58,451 nt of DNA, taken from contig DDTJ01000039.1 in NCBI GenBank assembly GCA_002344525.1, positions 1,291 to 59,741 on the forward strand. The letters are read 5' to 3'. Made by a program: the position numbers and the translations under genes. How positions within the stretch are numbered: position 1 is the stretch's first letter; each line of letters starts with the position of its first letter. Source of the stretch: Akkermansiaceae bacterium UBA2367. Lineage in GTDB: Bacteria; Verrucomicrobiota; Verrucomicrobiia; Verrucomicrobiales; DEV007. Positions 31,661 to 40,474 of this stretch are shown here, piece by piece. The notes under the pieces are model-generated. The model saw only the letters and a list, made by a program, of their open reading frames with translations, was not told the DNA's origin and ran no database searches.

Positions 31661-34600
31661 CGACCCTGTTCACTCCTTGCCTTAACCCTCCTCAGTCTGC
31701 CCGTCCTCGCGACCGCCGACGATCGCGAGGCCTTGCGCTTTTTCGAGACCGAGATCCGACCGCTCCTCGCCAACGAGTGCTACAAGTGCCACAGCGCCGA
31801 GGAGATGAAGGGCGGCCTGCGCCTCGACCACCGCGACTTCATCCTCGAAGGCGGCGACAGCGGCCCGGCCCTCGTCGCGGGGAAACCGGACGATTCCCTC
31901 CTCGTCGAGGCGGTGCGGCGGAGCAATCCCGACTTCACCATGCCGCCGAAGAAGGCCCTCGCGCCCGAGCAGGTCGCGGCCCTCGAAAAATGGATCGCCC
32001 TCGGCGCCCCCTGGCCCGCCGAAGTGGCGACGCGCGGCACGACCGACGAGCACGGCTTCACCGAGGAGGACCGCAACTGGTGGGCGATCCAGCCCGTGCA
32101 CGATCCCGAAGCGCCGAAGGCGGGCGAAGGCTGGGCCAAGAATCCCGTGGACCGCTTCATCGCCGCGAAGCTCGCGGAGAAGGACCTGAAGCCCGCCCCC
32201 GCCGCCGACGCGGTGGAGCTGGTCCGCCGCCTCCACTTCGACCTGCACGGTCTCCCGCCGACGCCCGAGGAGGCCGCCGCCTTTGCCCAAGCCTTCGCGA
32301 AGGACCCTGACAAAGCCACCGCCGAACTCGCCGACCGGCTCCTCGCCAGCCCGCGCTACGGCGAGCGCTGGGGCCAGCACTGGCTCGACGTAGTCCGCTA
32401 TGCCGAGAGCGACGGCTACCGCGCCGACGACTACCGCCCCGAGTCCTGGATGTATCGCGACTACGTGATCCGCTCGCTGAACGAGGACAAGCCCTACCAC
32501 CAGTTCATCCGCGAACAGCTCGCCGCCGACGAATTCGCTGCGGACGATCCCGACACGCTGATCGCCACCGCCTTCCTCCGGCTCGGCATCTACGAGTGGA
32601 ACCAGCGCAACGCCATCATGCAGTGGGATCTCATCCTCACCGAGATGACCAACGTCACCGGCGAGACCTTCCTCGGGCTCGGGATCGGCTGCGCCCAATG
32701 CCACGACCACAAGTTCGACCCCATCTTGCAGAAGGACTACTTCGCCATCCAAGCCTTCCTCAACTCCACTTGGTGGCCCGAGAACCAGACCCTCGCCTCG
32801 CCCGCGCAACGCGCCGAGCACGACGCCAAGCTCGCCCAATGGGAGGCCGCGACCAAGGAGATCCGCGCCGAGCTCGAAGCCATGGAGAAACCCGTCCTCG
32901 AAGGCAAGCAGAAGGGCGCGGTGAAGCAGTTCCCCGACGACGTGCAGGAGATCTACTGGAAGAAGCCCGAGGAGCGCACCTGCTACGAGGAGCAGATCGC
33001 CCAGCTCGTGCAGCGCCAAGTCGATTTCGACTACCGCCGCACCGACTACAAGAAGACCTTCGCCAAGGACGAGAAGAAGCTCGCCCGCCACACCGAGCTG
33101 ACCGAGGCGCTCAAGCAATTCGACCATCTCAAGCCCGCGCCGCTGCCCGCGGCCTTCATCACCACCGACACGGGGACGGAAGCCGCCAACACCCTGCTGA
33201 AACGGCGCGGCAAGGAAGAGGTCGTCGAGCCCGCGTTTCTGACCTTGCTGGGCGATCCCGCGCCGAAGATCGAGCCGACCGAAAAGACCACGGGCCGCCG
33301 CAGCGCCCTCGCCGACTGGATCGCGAGCGAGAAGAACCCCTTCACCTCCCGCGTCATGGTCAACCGCGTCTGGCAGCGCCACTTCGCCGAGGGGCTCGTG
33401 GCCACGCCGAACGACTTCGGCATGCTCGGCGAGGCCCCGAGCCATCCCGAGCTGCTCGACTGGCTCGTGAGCCGCTTCCTCGAAGACGACTGGAAATTGA
33501 AGAACCTGCACCGTCTCATCGTCACCAGCGCGACCTACCGCCAGACGGCGCGGCGCGAGCCGACCAGCGACGAGGAGATCGCCGATCCCGGCAACCGCCT
33601 CCTCTGGCGCTACCCGCCCCAGCGCCTCGACGCCGAGCAGATCCGCGACGCCACCCTCGCCGCCTCGGGCGAACTGGCCCACCGCGAGGGCGGTCCCGCC
33701 ATCGACGGCACCGCGCCGAACCGCAGCGTCTACATGAAGAAGCGGCGCAACACGCCCGACGCGATGATCGGCGAATTCGACTCGCCCGCCGGGTTCAGCT
33801 CCACGCCGAACCGCATCGCCACGACCACGCCGAACCAGTCCCTCCTGCTCGTGAACGGAGCTTGGTCGCTCGAACGCGCCGAGGCCTTCGCCAAGCGCCT
33901 CCTCCAGGGGAAAGGCGAATTCGGCCCCGACCAAGTGCGCGATGCCTACCGCATCGCCTACGGGCGCGAGGCCCTCACCGCCGAGGTCGAGACCGTGCTC
34001 GCCTTCGTCGAGTCGCAGTCCGGCTCCATCGACGCGCCCGCCATGCCCGGCGACAAGTTCCCCAACGAGACCGGGCTGCGCCCCATCTCGCAGTTCTTCT
34101 CGCAGACCGGCGGCCTCCCCGTCGGCGAGAAAGCCCTCTGGCTCCAGCCCGGGAGCCGTTTCGAGCGACTCGAACTCTCCGGCCTGAAACTGCCCGAGGA
34201 GGACTTCACCATCGAGGCCGTCGCCGTGCTCGACAACGTCCACTCCGACGCCTCGGTGAACACCCTCTTCAGCCGCTGGGACGGATCGCCGGACCACATC
34301 GGCTGGTCCCTCGGCGTCACCAGCGCGAAGTCGCGTTTCGACCCGCAGAACTTCATCCTCCAGATCGTTGGCGACGACTTCCAGAAGAACCGCCTCTACG
34401 AAGTCGTCGCCTCGGGATTGAAAGTGCCCCTCGGCAAGCCCGTCTATCTCGCCGCCGCCATCTCCGCCCGTCCCTCGAAGGCGGACCTCGCCAAGGGCAG
34501 CGCCACCTTCTACCTGAAGGACCTCTCCGACCCCGAAGCGCCGCTCCAGAGCGCGACCGTCCCGCACCAGATCGTCGGCGGCCTCTCGGTGAAGGAAAGC

Positions 34601-34930
34601 GTCGCCACCCTGCTCGGCGGTCGCGCCCAAGCCGGACACCTCTGGGACGGTCAGGTCGCCCGCCTCACCGTGAGCGAAGGCACCCTGCGCAAGGAGCAGC
34701 TCCTCGTCTTCCCGCAGCGCTCCGATGCCGAGTCCCTCCTCCCCGAACCCCGCCGCGTCCTCGACTGGACCTTCACCGGACCCGACGGCGAGACGCCCGC
34801 CCCCGGCACCGCGTGGAAGCGCGACGCCAAAGACCCCGCCGCCAGCGGTGTCCCACCCCGTCTCCTCGGAGCCGTCTCCGACTTCTGCCATGCGTTGCTG
34901 AACTCGAACGAGTTTCTCTATCTGCATTGA
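31655..34930 (+). CDS. PSCyt1/DUF1549/PSD1 (DUF1553) protein with inserted LamG domain
   Basis: 1091-residue secreted protein. A signal peptide (1-21) is followed by a planctomycete-type cytochrome domain with haem motif CYKCH (42-46). DUF1549/PSCyt2 begins at VDRFIAAKLAEKDLKP and contains GIGCAQCHDHKFDPIL. PSD1/DUF1553 (ALADWIASEKNPFTSRVMVN...VWQRHF) follows. Near the C-terminus about 230 residues of LamG-like jelly roll interrupt the domain before its usual end SDFCHALLNSNEFLYLH. Proteins of this type partner DUF1501 proteins; their role is unproven but suspected in polysaccharide or sulfated-glycan use. It belongs to the sigma/FecR operon. Confidence 0.9.
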   Translation: MARPCSLLALTLLSLPVLATADDREALRFFETEIRPLLANECYKCHSAEEMKGGLRLDHRDFILEGGDSGPALVAGKPDDSLLVEAVRRSNPDFTMPPKKALAPEQVAALEKWIALGAPWPAEVATRGTTDEHGFTEEDRNWWAIQPVHDPEAPKAGEGWAKNPVDRFIAAKLAEKDLKPAPAADAVELVRRLHFDLHGLPPTPEEAAAFAQAFAKDPDKATAELADRLLASPRYGERWGQHWLDVVRYAESDGYRADDYRPESWMYRDYVIRSLNEDKPYHQFIREQLAADEFAADDPDTLIATAFLRLGIYEWNQRNAIMQWDLILTEMTNVTGETFLGLGIGCAQCHDHKFDPILQKDYFAIQAFLNSTWWPENQTLASPAQRAEHDAKLAQWEAATKEIRAELEAMEKPVLEGKQKGAVKQFPDDVQEIYWKKPEERTCYEEQIAQLVQRQVDFDYRRTDYKKTFAKDEKKLARHTELTEALKQFDHLKPAPLPAAFITTDTGTEAANTLLKRRGKEEVVEPAFLTLLGDPAPKIEPTEKTTGRRSALADWIASEKNPFTSRVMVNRVWQRHFAEGLVATPNDFGMLGEAPSHPELLDWLVSRFLEDDWKLKNLHRLIVTSATYRQTARREPTSDEEIADPGNRLLWRYPPQRLDAEQIRDATLAASGELAHREGGPAIDGTAPNRSVYMKKRRNTPDAMIGEFDSPAGFSSTPNRIATTTPNQSLLLVNGAWSLERAEAFAKRLLQGKGEFGPDQVRDAYRIAYGREALTAEVETVLAFVESQSGSIDAPAMPGDKFPNETGLRPISQFFSQTGGLPVGEKALWLQPGSRFERLELSGLKLPEEDFTIEAVAVLDNVHSDASVNTLFSRWDGSPDHIGWSLGVTSAKSRFDPQNFILQIVGDDFQKNRLYEVVASGLKVPLGKPVYLAAAISARPSKADLAKGSATFYLKDLSDPEAPLQSATVPHQIVGGLSVKESVATLLGGRAQAGHLWDGQVARLTVSEGTLRKEQLLVFPQRSDAESLLPEPRRVLDWTFTGPDGETPAPGTAWKRDAKDPAASGVPPRLLGAVSDFCHALLNSNEFLYLH

Positions 34931-34977
34931 GACCACCTTCCGCTCATTTCTCTATCTATACTGTTCGCTCAATTGCA

Positions 34978-35613
34978 ATGCTTTCCAGAAAAACCACTCT
35001 AATCCTTATGGGTCTATTCTCATGGCTATTCGGTTCCTGCTCACCGAACTCTCAAATTCCTGAAGCTACGCTACCCGAAGTAACGACTTCCATGGAGGAA
35101 GGAGGCTTTGTGGACTTGGCCTTATCGCTTATAAGCCATGAGCGTCTTTCGAATGGCGTCCAAGTGTGTGTGGCCCGCGGAGTGCATAATGGCACAGAAG
35201 TTGGATTCCGTTTCCGCTTGCCACCCGCATGGAAGCAAGGCACTCTTGGAGACACCGGCATTACAACTTACCAATCCACTTTGGATGTGGAGAGCGTCGG
35301 AGCAGCTAGCGACGATTTCGTAGCGATTTTAGCCAACCTTTACGGAGGGCCTCTCCGTCCTGAGAAGATGGCTCCGTCCACCACGTTTACAGCGATCAGT
35401 TTACAGGGCATCCCCGCCCAGCTAGAGGCAGGCAGCACGAAGATCAAGTTGTTCTTTGAGCCAAAGGAGGACAGTGACGAGGCTTATGAACGCGACTATG
35501 CCGAACACTATTTGAATATCGATTTCGCCTCACGAGTGGTGGAGTTTCACGAGAAGGACCCTGAATATCGTGATGCGATGTTGAGAGCCTTGTCAGGTGT
35601 CGAGCAACCATGA
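34978..35613 (+). CDS. Lipoprotein of unknown function
   Basis: 211-residue protein with a lipoprotein signal peptide (lipobox FGSC at about 18-21). The mature chain has SNGVQVCVARGVHNGTEVGF and FRLPPAWKQGTLGDTGITTY, and an acidic C-terminus; no family is recognised. Codon use is visibly less G+C-rich than the flanking PSD1 and DUF1501 genes. It sits between these two functionally linked genes, 47 bp after one and 94 bp before the other, which suggests a later insertion. Confidence 0.65.
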   Translation: MLSRKTTLILMGLFSWLFGSCSPNSQIPEATLPEVTTSMEEGGFVDLALSLISHERLSNGVQVCVARGVHNGTEVGFRFRLPPAWKQGTLGDTGITTYQSTLDVESVGAASDDFVAILANLYGGPLRPEKMAPSTTFTAISLQGIPAQLEAGSTKIKLFFEPKEDSDEAYERDYAEHYLNIDFASRVVEFHEKDPEYRDAMLRALSGVEQP

Positions 35614-35707
35614 ATCGCCACCGTCAAGAACCACCTAGGGCAACGACGTAGCGTCACCATTCCTACCTTTCACTTTTTGCCTTCCCACCTTTAACCAAGC
35701 GAAGCGT

Positions 35708-37138
35708 ATGTCCTTCTGCCACCGTATCGACCACCCCACCAGCCGCCGCGAATTCCTCAGCCGTGCCGGAGCCGGCTTCGGCGCGGTCGTGCTTTCCGCC
35801 CTCGCCGGACAGAATCTCCTCGCTTCGGGTGGACTCCCCAATCCCGTGGGAGCGAAGATCCCGCATCGCTTCGGCCGGGCCAAGAACATCATCTGGCTTT
35901 TCATGGAGGGCGGCCCCAGCCACCTCGATCTGTTCGATCCCAAACCGCTCCTCAACAAGCTCGCCGGCCAGCCCCTGCCCGACAGCTTCGAGCGCCCCGT
36001 GACCGCGATGGGCGAGGCCAATTCGCCCCTGCTCGAATCGAAACGGCAATGGAAGCAGCACGGCGAGAGCGGTCTCTGGATCTCCGACTGGCTCCCGAAC
36101 CACGGCAAGATCGCCGACGAACTCTGCGTCATCCGCTCCTGCGTCTCCGACGGCATCAACCACGCCGGCGGCGTCTGCCAGATGAACACCGGCTCCGTCT
36201 TCGGCGGGCGGCCCTCGCTCGGCTCGTGGGTCTCCTACGGTCTCGGCACGGAGAACGACAGCCTCCCCGGCTTCGTCGTCATCAAAGACTCGAATTCGAT
36301 GATCGTGAACGGAGCGCGGATGTGGGGCTCGGGCTTCATCCCCGCCGTCCACCAAGGCGCGCTCTTCGAGAACGGTCCCGAGCCGATCAAGAACCTCAAC
36401 AACCCCTCCGGCGTCGACGACGGACGGCAGCAGCGCAAACTCGAATTGATCGAGAAGCTCAACCGAGGCCACCACGCCTTCCGCTCCTCCAACACCGACC
36501 TCGAAGCCCGCATCCGCAGCTACGAGCTCGCCTTCCGCATGCAGGCGGAGGCCCCCGAGGCCATCGACTTCGACAGCGAGCCCGAGCACATCAAGACGCT
36601 CTACGGCCTCGACCACAAGGAGACCGAGGTCTACGGACGCCAATGCCTCATGGCCCGCCGCCTCATCGAGCGCGGCGTGCGCTTCGTGCAGCTCTACCAC
36701 GGGGCTGGGAGCAAGTGGGACAGCCACTCGAAGATGGAGGAAAACCACAGCAGCCTCTGCGCCAACGTCGACCAGCCCATCGTCGGCTTGATCCAAGACC
36801 TGAAGCAGCGCGGTCTCCTCGACGACACCCTCGTGATCTGGGGCGGCGAATTCGGCCGCACCCCCATGAGCGAGAAGGGCGACGGTCGCGACCACAACCC
36901 CACCGGCTTCACCATGTGGATGGCCGGAGGCGGGGTCAAGGGTGGCCAGACCATCGGCTCCACCGACGAGCTCGGCCTCTACGCCGTCGAGGACAAGATG
37001 CACGTCCACGACATCCACTCGACCATTATGGCGTTGCTAGGCCTCGACCACACTGAAGTCATCTACATGCACAAAGGCCGCCCCGAACGCGTCGATCTGA
37101 ACGAAGGGCATGTGAAGGAGTCGGTGTTCGCGGGGTGA
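35708..37138 (+). CDS. DUF1501 (sulfatase-like) Tat-exported protein
   Basis: 476-residue protein with a Tat signal (SRREFLSRAGAGFGAVVLSA). Core features of the DUF1501/alkaline-phosphatase-like family are WLFMEGGPSHLDLFDPKP, VIRSCVSDGINHAGGVCQMN, and GGEFGRTPMSEKGDGRDHNP with clustered Asp/His. It is probably periplasmic and metal-dependent; the substrate is unknown. DUF1501 genes are almost always paired with DUF1549/DUF1553 genes, as here with the gene at 31655. Spacing to the next gene is 6 bp. Confidence 0.92.
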   Translation: MSFCHRIDHPTSRREFLSRAGAGFGAVVLSALAGQNLLASGGLPNPVGAKIPHRFGRAKNIIWLFMEGGPSHLDLFDPKPLLNKLAGQPLPDSFERPVTAMGEANSPLLESKRQWKQHGESGLWISDWLPNHGKIADELCVIRSCVSDGINHAGGVCQMNTGSVFGGRPSLGSWVSYGLGTENDSLPGFVVIKDSNSMIVNGARMWGSGFIPAVHQGALFENGPEPIKNLNNPSGVDDGRQQRKLELIEKLNRGHHAFRSSNTDLEARIRSYELAFRMQAEAPEAIDFDSEPEHIKTLYGLDHKETEVYGRQCLMARRLIERGVRFVQLYHGAGSKWDSHSKMEENHSSLCANVDQPIVGLIQDLKQRGLLDDTLVIWGGEFGRTPMSEKGDGRDHNPTGFTMWMAGGGVKGGQTIGSTDELGLYAVEDKMHVHDIHSTIMALLGLDHTEVIYMHKGRPERVDLNEGHVKESVFAG

Positions 37139-37144
37139 GAGCGC

Positions 37145-37585
37145 ATGTCCTCGTCTTCCACGGCCGGAGTCGCGATTCGAGCGATGAAGACGATTCTCAA
37201 ATCCCGATTCGTGGGATATGGAGGGTTCGCCCTTTTCATCTCATGGCTGGTGCTCTCCCAGATGGTCTATCAAAAGCAAATCTCTCCGGGCGATGCCGTT
37301 CGGCTGATCGAGTTCGATGGCAAGATCTCCCGCAAGGCATCTGTTCGGGTTTTCGAGTCGAGGGCGGGAACGCTCATGGAGTTCGATGGACTTTTGCCCT
37401 CCTTATGGGTGTGGGCGTTGCCATCGGCTGCACCTTCCTACTACTTTGACGAAACGGGGAGATTTGTCGGATGGGTCGCCGATCCGGGAGACATGCCCAC
37501 TCCCGAACAGTGGCATCCGATCGGGAAGGTCGAGTTCATCTCCTACGACGAAGCGATGAGCCGGATTGCCAAGACGGATGGCTGA
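37145..37585 (+). CDS. Small membrane-anchored protein of unknown function
   Basis: 146-residue protein with one N-terminal membrane helix (FVGYGGFALFISWLVLSQMV) and a short periplasmic domain ending SYDEAMSRIAKTDG. No family recognised. The ATG at 37145, 6 bp after the DUF1501 stop and with GGGGTGAG before it, is used; ATG 37184 (MKTILK) is an alternative. Lower G+C than the DUF1501 gene, so probably another passenger at the end of the operon. Confidence 0.55.
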   Translation: MSSSSTAGVAIRAMKTILKSRFVGYGGFALFISWLVLSQMVYQKQISPGDAVRLIEFDGKISRKASVRVFESRAGTLMEFDGLLPSLWVWALPSAAPSYYFDETGRFVGWVADPGDMPTPEQWHPIGKVEFISYDEAMSRIAKTDG

Positions 37586-37590
37586 CCTGC

Positions 37591-37677
37591 TTGGAGTGCG
37601 TGGAGATGTCCGCACCTTCCCCTAGGGGCGACATGTCGCCCCTCCCCGGAAACGGCGTCATGCCGCCGCACTCCAAA
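37591..37677. repeat. REP-like pair, TTGGAGTGCG family
   Basis: The left end TTGGAGTGCG and right end CGCACTCCAA are inverted. In the middle lies a perfect 20-bp palindrome AGGGGCGACATGTCGCCCCT (37624-37643), and the right arm contains GGCGTCATGCCG, which also folds. It lies between the convergent small membrane gene and the serine hydrolase gene. Confidence 0.7.
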
Positions 37678-37727
37678 ACCCCACGACGCTCGACTGGAGA
37701 CATGGGATAAGAGCAGCATAACCGGGC

Positions 37728-38834
37728 TCACACCTCGCCGATCAACATCCCGACCACGTCATCGAGGGCCTTGCGGCAATCTTCGCTGCCTTGGTTGGTG
37801 CAGGCGAGCAGCGCGAAGTCCTTCTCCGGCGCGAGCCAGGCGACGCTGTAGTTCATCGTGTTGCTGCCGTTGTGGTTGAGAACCCGGCCTCCCCAGCCCC
37901 GCTCCAGGTCCAGCCAGCCGAAGGCGTAGGGGTTGCCCTCCTGCGCGGCGGTGTGGAGCCGTTCGTAAGTCGAGGTCTTCAGAAGCTTGCCCCGGCCTTT
38001 TCTCCCGGCGAGATGCTCGGCGACGAACTTGGCCCAGTCGCCGAAGGACATGTGGACAGTTCCTGCCGGACCCAACAGGGGCCGGTTGTCCACGGAGGGG
38101 CCGTTCTCCGGCATCGGCCTGCCATCCTTGCCGTGCGGCCAAGGCTGGTCGACCTTCCCCGGAGTCCCGACGCCCCCGAAGCCAGCCCGCTCGATGCCGA
38201 GACGGGAAAAGACCGCCCTCCGCATCATTTCCTCCCACGGCAGGTCCAGAACCCGCTCCAGCAGATGCCCGGCGACGGCATATCCCCAATTCGAGTAGAG
38301 GTGATTCTCTCCGGGCTTGGGCAGATCTTCCAACTTCAGCGCCATCTCAAGAACCGCCTCCCTCTGCGAACGGAGATCCCCTCCCTTGCGGGCCACTTCA
38401 GACCATGGCGCATTCGCCGGCAACCCGGACCAATGGCTCAGGAAATGGGCGAGGGTGGCACCGGCGAGCGGAGACGACTTCACCGACCTGCCCTTGGCAT
38501 AGACTTCGCCCAAGGTCGTCTCCCATCCGATCCTGCCCGTCTCGACGGCGATGGCGGCAAGCGTGGAAGTCATCGCCTTGGTGTTCGAACCGAGATGCCA
38601 GAGATCGTCCACGGTCGCGGTCGTTTCGTCGCCCTTCTTGCGCACCCCGACGACGGAGACGCTCCGCAGACCCGCGCTCGTGACGATGGCCCCGCCGAGC
38701 GCCGGGAGGTCGTATAGGCCCCGGATCTCCTCCAGCTTCGGCTGCCATTCAGGCACGGAGCGATTCGCCATCGCGGCCCCGGCGAAGGGGAGCGAGGCGG
38801 AGGCGGCGAGGAAGCGGCGACGTTTCATCGGCAT
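37728..38834 (-). CDS. Serine hydrolase (class C beta-lactamase family)
   Basis: 368-residue exported protein. The basic N-terminus MKRRRFLAASASLPFAGAAM looks like a Tat/Sec signal. The beta-lactamase/penicillin-binding fold shows SxxK (SNTK, within WHLGSNTKAMTSTL), YxN (LYSNWGYAVAGHLLE) and the third motif HNGSN (LNHNGSNTMNYSVAW). Such enzymes are usually D-Ala-D-Ala hydrolases or esterases rather than true resistance enzymes. ATG 38832-38834 is used; the ATG two codons later is equally possible. Stands alone. Confidence 0.88.
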   Translation of the reverse strand: MPMKRRRFLAASASLPFAGAAMANRSVPEWQPKLEEIRGLYDLPALGGAIVTSAGLRSVSVVGVRKKGDETTATVDDLWHLGSNTKAMTSTLAAIAVETGRIGWETTLGEVYAKGRSVKSSPLAGATLAHFLSHWSGLPANAPWSEVARKGGDLRSQREAVLEMALKLEDLPKPGENHLYSNWGYAVAGHLLERVLDLPWEEMMRRAVFSRLGIERAGFGGVGTPGKVDQPWPHGKDGRPMPENGPSVDNRPLLGPAGTVHMSFGDWAKFVAEHLAGRKGRGKLLKTSTYERLHTAAQEGNPYAFGWLDLERGWGGRVLNHNGSNTMNYSVAWLAPEKDFALLACTNQGSEDCRKALDDVVGMLIGEV

Positions 38835-38892
38835 GGGGGTTTTCTACAGGAACAGCCTTGGGGAGTCCAGCATGATTCCGCGCACGGTATGG

Positions 38893-39147
38893 CTATGCTC
38901 CGCCCTTCGCCAGCTCCGCCTCCGCCCACTCCAGCGCCTTCTGGAAGCTGCAATTCTCCAGAAAATGGTTCAGCCGGGGCGGGATGGCCCCGCGATGGCG
39001 GGCGTGGAAGGCGGCGATGGATTCCGAGACCTCCTGCAACAGCGCCAACTGGCGCTTCGGTTCGCGCTCGCGCAGATCGGCGTCGGCGATGGTGTCGAGC
39101 CGACGTTTCAGCATGGCGGCCAGTTCCTTCAAGTCTTCGGGTTTCAT
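38893..39147 (-). CDS. Small helical protein of unknown function
   Basis: 84-residue soluble, highly charged, helical protein (MKPEDLKELAAMLKRRLDTI, and GAIPPRLNHFLENCSFQKAL near the end). No family recognised. The ATG at 39145-39147 is chosen over one five codons upstream. It lies upstream of the serine hydrolase gene on the same strand (58 bp) and may be co-transcribed with it. Confidence 0.5.
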   Translation of the reverse strand: MKPEDLKELAAMLKRRLDTIADADLREREPKRQLALLQEVSESIAAFHARHRGAIPPRLNHFLENCSFQKALEWAEAELAKGGA

Positions 39148-39295
39148 CCGGCGGCAAACCAACAGGGGATGGCCGGGGAGTCAACCCTCCCTTTCACCTG
39201 CCCCGCTCCTTGGATGCGGGGCTTCGTCCTCGCGCTTTTTCCGTTTCCGTGATTGACGGCGGCATTGCGCTTGGAGTTGAATCGTGGCACAAGCC

Positions 39296-40435
39296 ATGAA
39301 AACCCTTCCCCTGCTTTCCCTCCTGACCCTGATGAGCATCCTCCTTCCCTCGCCAGCCCCCGCCGGCATCCTCGAATCCGTCTACGGCGTCCTGCCCGAC
39401 GGCCGCCCGGCGAAACTCTGGACCCTGACCAACGCCTCGGGCCTGGAAGCGAAAGTCACCGAATACGGCGCCATCCTCGTCTCCCTCAAGACGCCCGACC
39501 GCGAGGGCAAGTTCGCCGACATCACCCACGGCTACGACACCCTCGAAGGCTGGCTCGGGAACAACTCCTACTTCGGCGCGACGGTGGGGCGCTTCGGCAA
39601 CCGCATCGCCCGAGGCAAGTTCACCCTCGACGGCAAGGAATACGCCCTCGCCACGAACAACGATCCCGGCGGCCTCCCCTGCGCCCTCCATGGCGGCGTC
39701 GAGGGCTTCAGTAAAAAGCTCTGGGAAGGCGAGGGCTTCAGCGGCGAAGGCGCCTGCGGGGTCAGTCTGACCTACACCAGCGCCGACGGCGAGGAGGGCT
39801 ATCCCGGCGAACTCAGCGTCGAGGTCGTCTACACCCTCACCGACCGGAACGAGCTGGTCTGGGAGGCCAAAGCCACGACGAAAGCCCCCACCGTGGTCAA
39901 CCTCGTCCACCACAGCTACTGGAACCTCAGCGGCGATCCCGGCACGGGCATCCACGACCACGAACTGACCCTCCACGCCAACCACTACCTCGCGACCAAC
40001 GCCGGGCTCATCCCCACCGGAGAGAAAGCCCCCGTCACCGGGACCCCGCTCGATTTCACGAAGCCCGCCGTGATCGGCGACCGCATCGACGCCGACTTCG
40101 AGGCCATCAAGCTCGCTGGCGGCTACGACCACGCGTGGGTGCTCAACGGCACGGAGGACGGCGATCTCGTCAAGGCCGCCCGCCTCCACGATCCGAAGTC
40201 CGGCCGCGTCCTGACCCTCTCGACGAACCAGCCCGCCGTGCAGTTCTACGCCGGCAACTTCCTCGACGGCAGCACCGTCGGCAAAGGCGGCGTGAAATAC
40301 CAGCACCGCACCGCCCTCTGCCTCGAAACCGAGAACTGGCCCGACGCCCCGAACCAACCGGACGCGCCCTCCTCCGTCCTCCGCCCCGGCGAAACCTATT
40401 ACCACAAGATGGTCCACACTTTCTCGGCGGAGTGA
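39296..40435 (+). CDS. galM: Aldose 1-epimerase, secreted
   Basis: 379-residue protein with a signal peptide (about 1-21) and a galactose mutarotase fold. Active-site features are GRFGNRIARGKF, LHGGVEGFSKKLW (substrate His), VNLVHHSYWNLSGD (catalytic His), GYDHAWVL, and ALCLETENWPDAPNQPD with the catalytic Glu. It interconverts alpha and beta aldoses, here probably outside the cytosol. Immediately downstream (39 bp) is a sodium:sugar symporter gene, so the pair likely supports sugar uptake. ATG 39296 gives the best signal peptide; a GTG at 39284 is possible. Confidence 0.9.
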   Translation: MKTLPLLSLLTLMSILLPSPAPAGILESVYGVLPDGRPAKLWTLTNASGLEAKVTEYGAILVSLKTPDREGKFADITHGYDTLEGWLGNNSYFGATVGRFGNRIARGKFTLDGKEYALATNNDPGGLPCALHGGVEGFSKKLWEGEGFSGEGACGVSLTYTSADGEEGYPGELSVEVVYTLTDRNELVWEAKATTKAPTVVNLVHHSYWNLSGDPGTGIHDHELTLHANHYLATNAGLIPTGEKAPVTGTPLDFTKPAVIGDRIDADFEAIKLAGGYDHAWVLNGTEDGDLVKAARLHDPKSGRVLTLSTNQPAVQFYAGNFLDGSTVGKGGVKYQHRTALCLETENWPDAPNQPDAPSSVLRPGETYYHKMVHTFSAE

Positions 40436-40474
40436 TCATCCTTGTCCTTCCCAAGAACCCATGACTCGTGACCC

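Noticed and set aside
31682..34936. Long minus-strand open frame opposite the PSD1 gene
   Set aside because: Antisense shadow with Gly/Glu/Val-rich composition and no domains; similar shadows lie opposite nuoF, the FecR gene, the AsmA-like gene and the DUF1553 gene at 48483.
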